From Sphaerulina vaccinii (Eukaryota > Ascomycota > Dothideomycetes > Mycosphaerellales > Mycosphaerellaceae): a DNA stretch of 64,000 nucleotides. The translations under genes and the position numbers were made by a program. The stretch spans positions 744,001-808,000 of the forward strand of contig JAKUDP010000013.1 in the NCBI GenBank assembly GCA_022570795.1, given 5' to 3'. Below, piece after piece: positions 55,301-64,000 of this stretch. Under the pieces are notes generated by a model. It ran no database searches. It saw only the letters and a program-made list of their open reading frames with translations, and had not been told where the DNA came from. Each line of letters opens with the position of its first letter. The stretch's first letter is position 1.

Positions 55301-55494
55301 GTGGCTCTCTTATAGAGCTCGTAGCGGCCGATCGGTAGTCTTGCCACAACGAAAGGTGTTGAGAAAGATCGTGGATGTTGCAAGCTGAACAGCGAGAGAG
55401 AAGTAGGCCACTTAAGGTCCCAGCTTCTGCTGACCAGTGTCTGCAGTCTGGCATTGCCACGAGACTCAACGCGCCTGTTGGCGCCGCTACCCAT
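52384..55494 (-). CDS. DUF6604-type fungal protein, broken by a one-base frameshift
   Basis: The start is uncertain (ATG at 55494 or an undetected upstream exon; the family start corresponds to LPIGRYELYKRATDRFTDWL). The N-terminal domain contains the family blocks TTRELISYAVSLRDAQ, AILALLEAVIDGRQASARWH and HQYFITALKQIRTIL. A 142-bp intron (54168-54027) joins CEIYM to DMYEVIGDTPGCAIDAYLDG. The frame then runs to GLQLANDHMSVLAMASLYSA. At ~53620 (a run of four G on the + strand) the family sequence LNLLDTTWQDMEFVLAQQKS continues in another frame; one extra base would restore it. The rest runs to the stop at 52384. Function of the family is unknown. The lesion may be real or an assembly error. 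Confidence 0.6.
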
Positions 55495-55599
55495 GTCGGC
55501 GCCATATGAGCGGATCCGTGGAGCGCAGTGGGCTCGACAAACGCCACCATGTACAGCCTCTATTCTCAGAAGCTTGCCGAAGAGATTCCTGACCCGCAA

Positions 55600-56312
55600 T
55601 TATGGCTACGGATAGCAGCTGTAGCGCTCGCACATTGAGTGGCCGGCAATGAGTAGTGTCCAGAGGTTTTGATGGAGATCGGTCGTGCAACGGCCACCTG
55701 CATGTGATGGGTCATCTTCGAATGTGTTCTTTCATGAGTGCGCGTCGCCATCGACTGGAAGTCCGGACATCATCGCTGCCGCCGCCGGTGCCAGGTACCG
55801 GCGAGCCAAGATGATACATGTGCATGGTGCTTGTAGTGCTTGTACTGGAGAAGACAAGAAGGAAGAAAGACGGTCGAAGATGTGTCTGCCAAGTCTCTAT
55901 GACATCCTTGTCATCGACGCCTCACTTCGACGCGTCTTACTCTCACATCGACGTGTTAGATGCACACATCCATCCAGCATCGTGAGGCATCTCTGTCTAT
56001 GCGTAGTACCAAGTCATTGCATGTCCATGTCCAGGCAGACCCCACAAGGCAATCGAAGTGGACCTCAAAGAGAGGCATATCGGTGGTAGATAGTGCGTTC
56101 TCAATTCGACATGGAGGTTCAGGACACGAACCTCACTTCGCGTCAGCACGCTCTCGATGCATTCACCTAGCTTCACATACCACAAATATGGCTTCCTGAC
56201 GTGTTGGTGTTCGAGGCAAAGTCCATGTCCATCGCGAAAACTTTTCAAATTCTGACTCAGCCATCGAGGCACCTCTCACTCCATCACCACAACATCAACA
56301 TACATCGCAAAA
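55600..56312. other. intergenic region between divergent genes
   Basis: Contains the TGACTCA element described separately; no supported gene. Confidence 0.45.
56253..56259. promoter_or_regulatory. TGACTCA element in the SAICAR synthetase promoter
   Basis: A perfect palindromic TGACTCA lies 54 bp upstream of the start codon. It matches the Gcn4/CPC1 general-control site, and the TGACTC core is also bound by Bas1 at yeast ADE genes. Its presence before a purine-biosynthesis gene suggests amino-acid/purine general control. Confidence 0.5.
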
Positions 56313-57334
56313 ATGGCCTCCCAAGAGGTGATCACCAGCATCGACGCAAGCTCAATCGGCCTGAAGAAGATTGCAAGCGGTAAGGTACGCGAAATCTTCG
56401 AGGTTGATCAGAATACGCTTCTCTTCGTCGCCTCCGACCGGATATCTGCATACGATGTCGTTCTCGGCAATGTAAGTGAAGTCAAGAGAGAAGTCTTGCA
56501 CATCTACTAATTGTACTGCAGGGCGTGCCAAATAAAGGCGCTCTCCTCACACAGCTCTCGGCACACTGGTTCGCGCTGATCAACAAGTCATATCCAGAAC
56601 TCAAGACACATCTGATCTCTCTCGACCTTCCCTCCTCAGTTCCTGCCAATGTGGCTTCACAACTTCAGAAACGCAGCATGCAAGTCAGAAGAATCCCGGT
56701 TGTGCCTCTAGAGTCAATTGTACGAGGCTACATTACTGGAAGCGCATGGTCCGAGTACAAGAAGTCTGGCACTGTGCATGGCATGCCAATGCCTGCTGGT
56801 CTGCAAGAGAGTCAGAAGCTTGAGCAACCTATCTGGACGCCGTCTACGAAAGCCGAACAAGGCGAGCATGACGAGAACATCTCACGCGACAAGGCTGTCG
56901 AGATTGTTGGCGAGGAAGTGGCGAAGAAAGTTGAGGAAGCGAGCTTGAGAATCTACGAATTGGTATGCCGTGAGAGGTCTGCTGAACATCTGAGAAACTA
57001 TTGCTAACTTTGATGATAGGCACGCGACTACGCCGAAGACCGCGGTATCATTATCGCTGATACCAAGTTTGAATTCGGCCTTGATCCAGCCACGAACGAG
57101 ATTGTCTTGATCGACGAAGTACTTACTCCAGACAGCTCACGTTTCTGGCCCAAGGACAAGTATGAAGTCGGCTGCGGACAGTCGAGCTATGACAAGCAAT
57201 ATTTACGCGACTGGCTTACGAACTCTGGTCTGAAGGGCAAAGATGGTGTCAGTATGCCTGAGGAAGTGGTCAAGGAGACTGCTAGCAAGTACCGCGAAGC
57301 GTATGAGAAGATCACTGGAGACAAGTGGCAGTAG
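56313..57334 (+). CDS. ADE1: phosphoribosylaminoimidazole-succinocarboxamide (SAICAR) synthetase
   Basis: Exons 56313-56471, 56522-56962 and 57020-57334 (introns of 50 and 57 bp) give 304 residues, the usual monofunctional fungal length. Blocks are GKVREIFEVDQNTLLFVASD, RISAYDVVLG, RGYITGSAWSEYKKSG, IIIADTKFEFGLD and IDEVLTPDSSRFWP. It ligates aspartate to CAIR with ATP in purine biosynthesis (yeast Ade1). Intact in all respects. Confidence 0.95.
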
Positions 57335-57450
57335 GTGATTCTGCATTCAAGCCAACTGGGAAGCTTTCGAAGACTGCAGAGATCAGGTCTTCGGCAAAGT
57401 CAGATTGGTTGTTGAGGTGATCGATTTGTCTTGCACCAAGCTGAGGTGCT

Positions 57451-59049
57451 CTAAAGCTTCGACTGCCTGCTGCCGAACGAGAACCACGATCCATTCAGTG
57501 GCCGAGGTGGCAGCAGCTGCTCTAGCTCACGCGTATTCAAGTATGACAGATCTCCGCGGACCTCATTGAGATCAGTGATACCACAAAGACGCATCGCTGT
57601 CTCGATCTCGTCTTGCAAGACTGCAGCGAACAGGAGTTAGCAAGTACGTAAAGAAATCATTCATGACTGTCGATGACTTACTTGCAGCAGCATGCTCGAC
57701 GCCCTCACGATCATATAAGACCGCGCATTGAAACGGCCTGCCAACGCCCACTCCTCTTGCACCAATGCAGATTGCCTTCACAACATCGCTGCCTCTTCGC
57801 ACACCGCCATCGATGAATACCTCCATCTTCTCGAACACTTCCGGGCAATCTCGCTTCAGCTCCAGCAAGATCAGAATCGTGCCAGGCGAGTTGTCCAAAG
57901 CTCGACCTCCATGATTTGAGACAACGATACCAGCACAGCCCAGCTGCAATGCGATCTTGGCATCAGCTGCAGATTGTATGCCCTTTACCACAATCGGCTT
58001 TGAGGTATGCTTGCGAAGCCACGGTATATCTTCCCAACATAAAGCCCAGTCGATAAAGCTTCCCGTAGTCCTCGCCAATCCTCCACCCTTCTTATCATTG
58101 CCCGACTTGACTCCATTGGCATACACAGAAGTAGTCTCAGAAATCAGCAACCTCTCATCAGCTTCTCTCTTGCTGACAACAGCCAAATCCACAGTCACGA
58201 AGATCGCCTTGATCTGATCCATCTTCTCTATCTTCTTGAGTGTTGCTTCAGTCTTGTGTCTCTGGCGATCTACATACAACTGAAAGAAATACGGATACGT
58301 CGGCGGTACACTCGCCAGCATATCTTCTATACTCATGGAAGCTGTTGTGCTCATGCAGTGTACGATGCCACTCGCTGCTGCTCCGGCTCCAAGAGCGGCC
58401 TCGCCTTCCGGACCCGCAGTCTTCGCAATCCCCATAGGACAGATCCAGACCGGCATGCTGACTTCACAACCGAGCATCTTCATTTTAGTGTTAACTTCCC
58501 GGACATTTCGCATCACACGAGGCCGGAACCAGAGCTTATGCCACCAGGTCTTGTTCGCATTCAGACTCAGGAGATCGTTCGAGGCGCCCCAGATGTAAGC
58601 CCAAGCTTTCTTAGATCCGGCCTTCTCGAAAGCACGTTCGAAGTCGTCTAGGTTGATAATACTGGACAAAGGAGGCTTTTCATTGGGATCCAGAGGTTTT
58701 TGAGTCGTTTCTTCCTTTTGAGCTGCAAGCCAGGTTTCTGTAATGCTTGATTCATCGAAGTCGCCAAGTTGAGCTTCTTCTGGTAATTCGTTCTCGATGA
58801 GATTCTTGGAGTGGTATTGGTTGTACGTTTCGGTGCCATCTTTGCCGGCGTACTTCCATATCATCTCAGGACCGCCGGGGTGTTCTGGTGCGAACTACGA
58901 CACATCAGCTCATCACCAGCCCGTCTAAATGGGTGTCAATGTCCTACCTTCGACAGATCGTATACCTTGCCATTCACCACTACCCAGCAATCTTCTGCCG
59001 ATGAATGCTTCGCTATCTCGGCTACTGGTACTTTATTGCTGTTACCCAT
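57451..59049 (-). CDS. cytochrome b5/flavin L-lactate dehydrogenase (cytochrome b2-like)
   Basis: Exons 59049-58948, 58894-57682 and 57620-57451 (introns of 53 and 61 bp) give 494 residues. The N-terminal cytochrome b5 domain has heme ligands H39 (EHPGGPEM) and H62 (TYNQYHSKN). The FMN alpha-hydroxyacid dehydrogenase barrel follows: PMGIAKTAGPEGE, STTASMSIEDM, FFQLYVDRQR, VVSNHGGRALDNSPGT with the catalytic His, and FIDGGVRRGSDVVKAICIGA. The third exon supplies ILQDEIETAMRLCGITDLNE, the conserved end. Cytochrome b2 oxidises L-lactate and passes electrons to cytochrome c. The chosen start leaves no room for the mitochondrial presequence of yeast Cyb2, so location is open. Confidence 0.9.
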
Positions 59050-60254
59050 CGTGTTAGTCGTCCTGAGAGCTCAAGTCAAGAAGCTGGGGTCCGATGTGTC
59101 TCTGAATCGATTCTACTACATCAATTGTATATGATCTCAGCATCAATGGACATAGAACGATTGGCCTATCGTCTCCGCACCATTTGCCCGAATGCCGAAA
59201 CCATAAGCCGGTGATTATGCGTGCGTATAATGAGAAATGTCTGTGCGTAGCAATGAGAACAGACGCGCTCGAAAGTCTCTTCGCGTCTTGTGTTCTTCGA
59301 TATAACATGCAATGATACCGCCATTCGTTCAGGTTCTCACTGCGGCCATCTTCCCACTCATCGGTACCATCGACTCGTTGGCGGCAATGACGACGGTTTG
59401 GACGATGCGTCGTGTAACTCGATACTTTCGCAGCAGGCGCAAAGCATTGCGGACAGCTTATAGAAGACATGAACGAGAAGATGCTGAGTGCTTGAGAGCT
59501 TTTGCAAGATGGAGTTGCCTAGTATCTTTCGTGGATGTTCATTATTGGCATTGTATGCCAGGCAGAGTCTACAATGGACTGAAGACATGAGCTGATCCTA
59601 TACATCGTTTGACTGATCCAGGATAAGGTAAGAACACGAAGGCCCTCGCTCCGGTCTTGTTCATCGCGAGCCTCACCACATCTCATTGGCCTCTCGGATG
59701 CATGTCCACTGTGCGATATATGGTCCCATACCATGCGGCAGATCAACCTCGCTAAGACCTTGCGCCTCCTTATGCACTCCGCAATCTCTCCCCGCATTCA
59801 AGGACAGACTTCACCACTCCAAAGACACCCTATTGGTTGTGCCTGTATACATTGGCACAGTACTACACGCATGCTTGACCAGTCTCGATCAATGGACTTC
59901 GCGAAATGCAGGGATTCTTTCGCCTACACCTCAAAGCCACGCAGCTGGGCTTGTTTGCCACGTGCTGTACACTGGTACTTTCGAAGCAGGAGACCACGCG
60001 ACAAGCAGTCTGGCCGTCTTTGGAGAGCTGCATGGCCAATAGCTAGGACGTAGCCACCGGGAACGCTGAGTCGAACCTGTCGAGAAAGTCCGCCATAGAC
60101 CGCACCTCGACAAGCCACAGCCATGACCCTATCAAGCTACTTTCTCTGGTGAAGGCAGCATGGTACAGGTAGGCATGATATAGAAGTTTGCTGTCGCGCA
60201 GCTAGATTGCCTTCGAGATCTTGCTAGGTCCTTTTTCTAAGCACACTTCCAATC
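59050..60254. other. 1.2-kb intergenic region between divergent genes
   Basis: Shared upstream region of the lactate dehydrogenase (-) and MFS pump (+). No gene or repeat supported. Confidence 0.5.
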
Positions 60255-62296
60255 ATGGCGACTTACGACGAGAAATCGGCAGTGCAGCAGCTCGAGCGAG
60301 TCGAGACCAATTCTGACAGTGCATCAGCACACGGCCATACTCAACCTCTGGAGAAGACTGAGACTCAAGAGACACTTGCTGCTATTGACCTTGAGAATCA
60401 TCAGGCATTCAAGGGCAACGACTCTGATGGCAAGGTGGCTTGGACATGGCAGAAGATGCTGGCTGCTGCTTTCCTGAGCATGCTTTATACAGGTAAGTCA
60501 AAATGGTCATACCTTCTTTCTGGCACTGACCACTTACTACAGGGTCCCAGGTGCCTCTCTACTTCACCGGTGCTACGCTTTCCTTTATAGCCAAAGACCT
60601 TGATGCTCACAGTGTGATTGGTTGGCTACCAGTCGCAAACACTCTAGCTATCGCCTCAATATGTCCTTTTGTGGGTTACTTGCAAGATCTATTTGGCAAG
60701 CGCTATATCGCATTGTTCGGGACAACACTACTGTGTGTTGGATGCATCGTGCTCGGTACCGCACACCACATCAATCAGGCATTGGCTGGCATGGCACTGG
60801 CCGGAGCAGGCGCAGGTGTGGGCGAGCTGACTGGTCTTGCTGGGTTAGTAGTCGAGCATTACTGGACTTCTACAGACAGCTGACGATTCTTCAGGCTTGC
60901 CGAAACAGTACCTGTACGAGCACGTGGCAAGTCTTTGGCTGTATTGACCGCTTTCGTTCTGCCTTTCTGGTAAGCAAGTGTCGTATTGCGTGCTGGCACA
61001 GAACAGAAGCATTGCTGACTTGCATCTCTCCTAGCCCGTATGTCATGTATTCCGAGCTCTTCAGCACACGCGGCGCCCACCCAACCTGGCGATGGGGCGC
61101 CTGGATCTCACTGATCTACAACGCTATCACTCTGGTCGGTCTGGCAATATTCTACTTCCCACATGCCCATGTTCGTGCAGACAACATGCGCTTCAGTCAA
61201 GTGGCCAAACGAATTGACTATGTCGGCGGCGTTCTCTCCATCACTGGTCTCGCTCTGGTCTTGGTCGCTCTTCAAGCGGGCGGCTATGACCACCCATGGA
61301 CCAGTGCTTACACGCTTTGCATGCTATTGTTTGGCTTGGCACTCATCGGCGTATGGGCTGTTTGGGAGGCCAAGTTCGCCCGGCATCCTATGATCCCCAA
61401 GGAACTGTTTGTGGGCCAGCGTGTAGTGGGCTTCTCTTTCGCTGTTGCGTTTGTCGCAGGCATGAACTTCTTCAGGTGAGTATCAATCTTAAATGACCTC
61501 TCGCCAGCGTCTGCTAAAAGATACACAGCCTGCTCAACTTCTGGCCACTCACCATCTCGACTGTCTGGTCTCCCGATCCCATTGCCATTGGTTGGCGAGG
61601 CTTTCCAGTCGCTATCGCTACCGCAGTTGGAGCCATCTTCTGGAACGCACTGCTCAGCGTCTGGACGGGCGGCATTCGATACATCCTCTTCCTCGCTGCC
61701 CTCATGCTCACTGCATTCGGTGGGGCTTTGGCAAGCATATCACCTGGTAATCAGTACCAATCTGTCACACTGGCCTCGTTCGCTGCCTTTGGACTCGGAG
61801 GTGTTATAGTGCCAGCTGCCACTGCAGCCATGATCGCTTGTCCTGATGCTCTGATCACGACATGTGCTGCACTCTCGCTATCAGTGCGTGCTGTGGGTGG
61901 TGCTATCGGCTACTCCATCTACTACAGCATCTTCTCGAAGAAGCTTACTTCTACATTACCAGCCAAGGTTGGAGAGTATGCTGTTCGAGCTGGCCTTCCA
62001 TTGACTAGCGCTCAGGCCTTTGTTGGCACATTCTTGACTGTACCAGCGGAGGTCGCAACAATTCCTGGAGTCACGCCCGCCATCATTGGACAGGCGGCTT
62101 ATGGTGCTCAGTGGGCTTATGCTGAGAGCTTACACTTGGTTTGGTATGTTGACATCTGCAGACGTTGTGCTTATTATGTTGCTGACGGCTTTGCAGGTAT
62201 ACTAGCATTGCCTTTGGATTCTGTGCTATGGTATGCTCACTGTGCATTCCCAACACTAAGAAGTTCCAGACGAACAGAATTGCTGTTGCATTGTGA
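60255..62296 (+). CDS. MFS efflux transporter, Tri12/siderophore-type (14 helices)
   Basis: Six predicted exons: 60255-60492, 60543-60843, 60895-60969, 61035-61475, 61529-62143 and 62197-62296. All keep frame, giving 589 residues; introns are 50-65 bp. A charged ~70-residue N-terminus precedes the helices. Blocks include VIGWLPVANTLAIASICPFV, LQDLFGKRYIALFG (the MFS loop motif), LAETVPVRARGKSLAVLTAF and DYVGGVLSITGLALVLVALQ, the order seen in Tri12-type pumps. These export mycotoxins or siderophores or act as general drug pumps; no biosynthetic cluster lies beside it, so the substrate is unknown. Confidence 0.85.
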
Positions 62297-62615
62297 ATAG
62301 TCTTGGCAGTGGGGCACAAGCATGAGCAGAATATTGACCCTATTTTGCTAGTTGCTACATTCATAGCCGGTGTCTACATCGCTCAGCCGGTGTCGATTGC
62401 CATTGCAAACCTTCTCTTCTCGAATGCCCTTGTGGAGCTCTTGTCTAGAAGGAGTCACTACAAGGCGTGCCAAGCAGGAAAATGGTTGAACCCAACCAAT
62501 CATAGCTTACCGTTTAACCAACATATATCACCTCAAGCTGACGCACACCCTTGATCCTGACAGGAACAAACTGATTGCATCTCTCTATACTTTGCTCGGC
62601 AAACGAAAGACGACC
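62297..62615. other. intergenic region
   Basis: Nothing supported. Confidence 0.5.
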
Positions 62616-63308
62616 ATGTCGACGACGCGCACAAGCACCACGACCACGAAGGACCTGGAGATCCGCGAAGCAACCTTATCCGAACTAGCCTCATTGACAA
62701 CCATTGTTCCTCGGTCGTTTCACCCACGTAACGAATTCATCAAGAAATGTCATCCAGATACGCCAACAGTCCGAGATTGGTGGTCGACAATCTTCTCGGA
62801 TGAAATCGAATCGCCTGATTGCCATGTTCTAGTCGCCACGGACCCATCGGCAGAGCCAGAAGCGGCAGTAGTGGGTGTACTCTGTCTCCGATTGTTGGGA
62901 CCCGACGACTTCTCTTGTGGGCTCTGGTCTCAGTATCCATACACCAAAGATCATGATGCAGTATTGTTTCAGCCTGCCATCGATGCTATGCTTGAAGGCC
63001 GCAAGAAAGCTTTCTCAAGTCCAAGCGACCATGCTGGAAGGCCGAATTACCTTATTGAGCTGTTCGGCGTCGATGAGAAGTATCAGGGCAGAGGATTGGC
63101 GAGGAAGTTGCTGGAGAAGGCTGGGCAGATCGCTGATGAATCTGGCATTGTGACATTTGTTGAAGCTAATGCTAGTGCTGCCGGAATGTACGCTAAGATG
63201 GGCTTTGCCGACCAAGGAACTGCTGAGCTCCCTGGACCGAGTGGAGGAGTTTATGTCGAGCATATGATGATCAGAGCAGTGGGAGGACTGGCTGTTCAGT
63301 CGCAGTGA
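62616..63308 (+). CDS. GNAT-family N-acetyltransferase
   Basis: A single exon of 230 residues from the ATG at 62616 (MSTTRTSTTTTKDLEIREAT). The acetyl-CoA-binding motif A is LFGVDEKYQGRGLARKLLEK (Q-x2-G-x-A type), followed by VTFVEANASAAGMYAKMGF, motif B. Acceptor substrate unknown. Complete and single-domain. Confidence 0.8.
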   Translation: MSTTRTSTTTTKDLEIREATLSELASLTTIVPRSFHPRNEFIKKCHPDTPTVRDWWSTIFSDEIESPDCHVLVATDPSAEPEAAVVGVLCLRLLGPDDFSCGLWSQYPYTKDHDAVLFQPAIDAMLEGRKKAFSSPSDHAGRPNYLIELFGVDEKYQGRGLARKLLEKAGQIADESGIVTFVEANASAAGMYAKMGFADQGTAELPGPSGGVYVEHMMIRAVGGLAVQSQ

Positions 63309-63361
63309 AAGCAGTAGGCTTCAATTTGATCAAGATAACGATACTATTCTACTACGCCATG

Positions 63362-64000
63362 CTACTCGGTCCTTCTAGCGTCCTTGTATGCCAGAAACGC
63401 ATCAGTCCTTCCCACTGACGAGTAGTGGCCACTGTAGAGGTCTATCACTAAGTCAAGCTTCCCAGGAACAGGACCTAGATGGTCTATCACATTCGCAACC
63501 GGACGCACATTCCGGTTAACGATAAGCACGCGATAGTCCATCAACGCTGCAGCTCGTATCGCTTCGTCCACTAGGAAGTTATTCCTCGTCCGCCTTACGT
63601 CGCTCGTACAGTTCACCAGTTCGCGTTCTTCCTCCGATAAGGCATTCGTCCTGACCATGTCGGCAAAGGCTTCTACGTCTGTGATAGCTGTATCGTTTAC
63701 TGCTGCTCCATACTCCCCTTCAGCGCATAGATCAGGCAGTAAAGACCGTTCGAAGGGGTAGGCTGTGGGCCGCATCCTATGTCGGTAAATCTCTTCACTG
63801 CAGGATAAGCATCCTCATCCCTCGTCGCCACTGATATTTCATATTCTCCCATCGACCATCCATTGTCCTTGGCGGCCTTCACTGCTGCTCTGGTGACCTG
63901 GAGTCTCGACCCAGGCATCGATGCTGTAGATTCGGCGTTTTGTCTCTGTCCTGTTGTCGGACTCTGATCGGACTGTCGTTGAAGCTCTTGAGCAATGGCT
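63362..64000 (-). CDS. partial OTU-like cysteine protease, 5' end beyond the window, frame break inside
   Basis: The frame is open at the right edge (AIAQELQRQSDQSPTTGQRQ). It contains PTPSNGLYCLIYALKGSMEQ, whose Cys sits in a G-x-x-C-L context like the OTU nucleophile, and ends at TAA after SMEQQ. The sequence then continues in another frame as NDTAITDVEAFADMVRTNAL, NNFLVDEAIRAAALMDYRVL and LDLVIDLYSGHYSSVGR, where the His matches the OTU His position, to the stop at 63362. A 35-bp GT-AG intron would restore the frame but is shorter than any other here, so a real or artefactual frameshift is as likely. Family assignment is tentative. Confidence 0.45.

Noticed and set aside
1..64000. CRISPR array, operons, ribosome binding sites or phage genes
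   Set aside because: Introns and gene families show eukaryotic nuclear DNA; no regularly spaced repeats were seen.
60255..64000. Secondary-metabolite cluster around the Tri12-type pump
   Set aside because: No polyketide synthase, peptide synthetase, terpene synthase or P450 lies in the window; neighbours are a lactate dehydrogenase and an acetyltransferase.

Overview
The window looks like nuclear DNA of a filamentous ascomycete. Genes are split by short GT-AG introns (mostly 48-75 bp, many with CTRAC-like branch sites), intergenic gaps are about 0.3-2 kb, and the gene set is typical of Pezizomycotina (EI24/Rrt8-like protein, sedolisin, HsbA-like wall protein, Tri12-type MFS pump, DUF6604-type protein, Tc1 transposon). 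A plant-associated Dothideomycete is my best guess, but that is inference from overall style and not from a marker gene.

Layout. 0-1.4 kb: PAP2/Aur1-like membrane phosphotransferase (-). 3.4-11 kb: a rearranged, lineage-specific block. It holds the 5' three quarters of a class III aminotransferase (+), a B-box-type zinc-finger orphan gene (-) with a broken tandem duplication, a divergently transcribed acidic-repeat orphan gene (+), fragments of a MetE-like gene and possibly an NTF2-like gene, an EI24-family gene (+), and then an apparent inverted 3' end of a class III aminotransferase. 11-19 kb: ubiquitin-specific protease (-), a hairpin-forming inverted repeat, and an RRM/G-patch splicing factor (-). 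19.3-20.6 kb: a 1356-bp Tc1/mariner element with perfect 34-bp terminal inverted repeats, TA duplications and a dead transposase. It is followed by two tRNA-like sequences that lack T-arms. 21.4-27 kb: an intact MetE-like gene (-), a LaeA-type methyltransferase relic (+) and a methionine-permease-like pseudogene (+). 27-41 kb: surface and secreted proteins: a GPI-type sedolisin homologue with two substituted active-site positions, an NTF2-like protein, an 83-residue cysteine-rich secreted protein (three exons, an effector candidate), an HsbA-like protein, an alpha-carbonic anhydrase and a large Ser/Thr-rich wall protein. 42-64 kb: metabolism and transport: dienelactone hydrolase, RNF10/Mag2-type RING protein, beta-lactamase-fold hydrolase, urea permease (DUR3 type), two MFS carriers, a DUF6604-type gene with a frameshift, SAICAR synthetase (ADE1), a cytochrome b5/flavin L-lactate dehydrogenase, a GNAT acetyltransferase, and a partial OTU-like protease running off the right edge.

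The genes do not form one pathway or an obvious secondary-metabolite cluster. The clearest themes are housekeeping genes (ADE1, USP, splicing factor, RNF10), nutrient uptake (urea permease with clustered GATA motifs, MFS carriers, lactate dehydrogenase) and an extracellular/cell-wall set. Several neighbours are decaying: at least five genes carry frameshifts, nonsense codons or deletions. Exon coordinates are my manual splice predictions. Reading frames were checked to close across each junction unless noted. No database search was possible.
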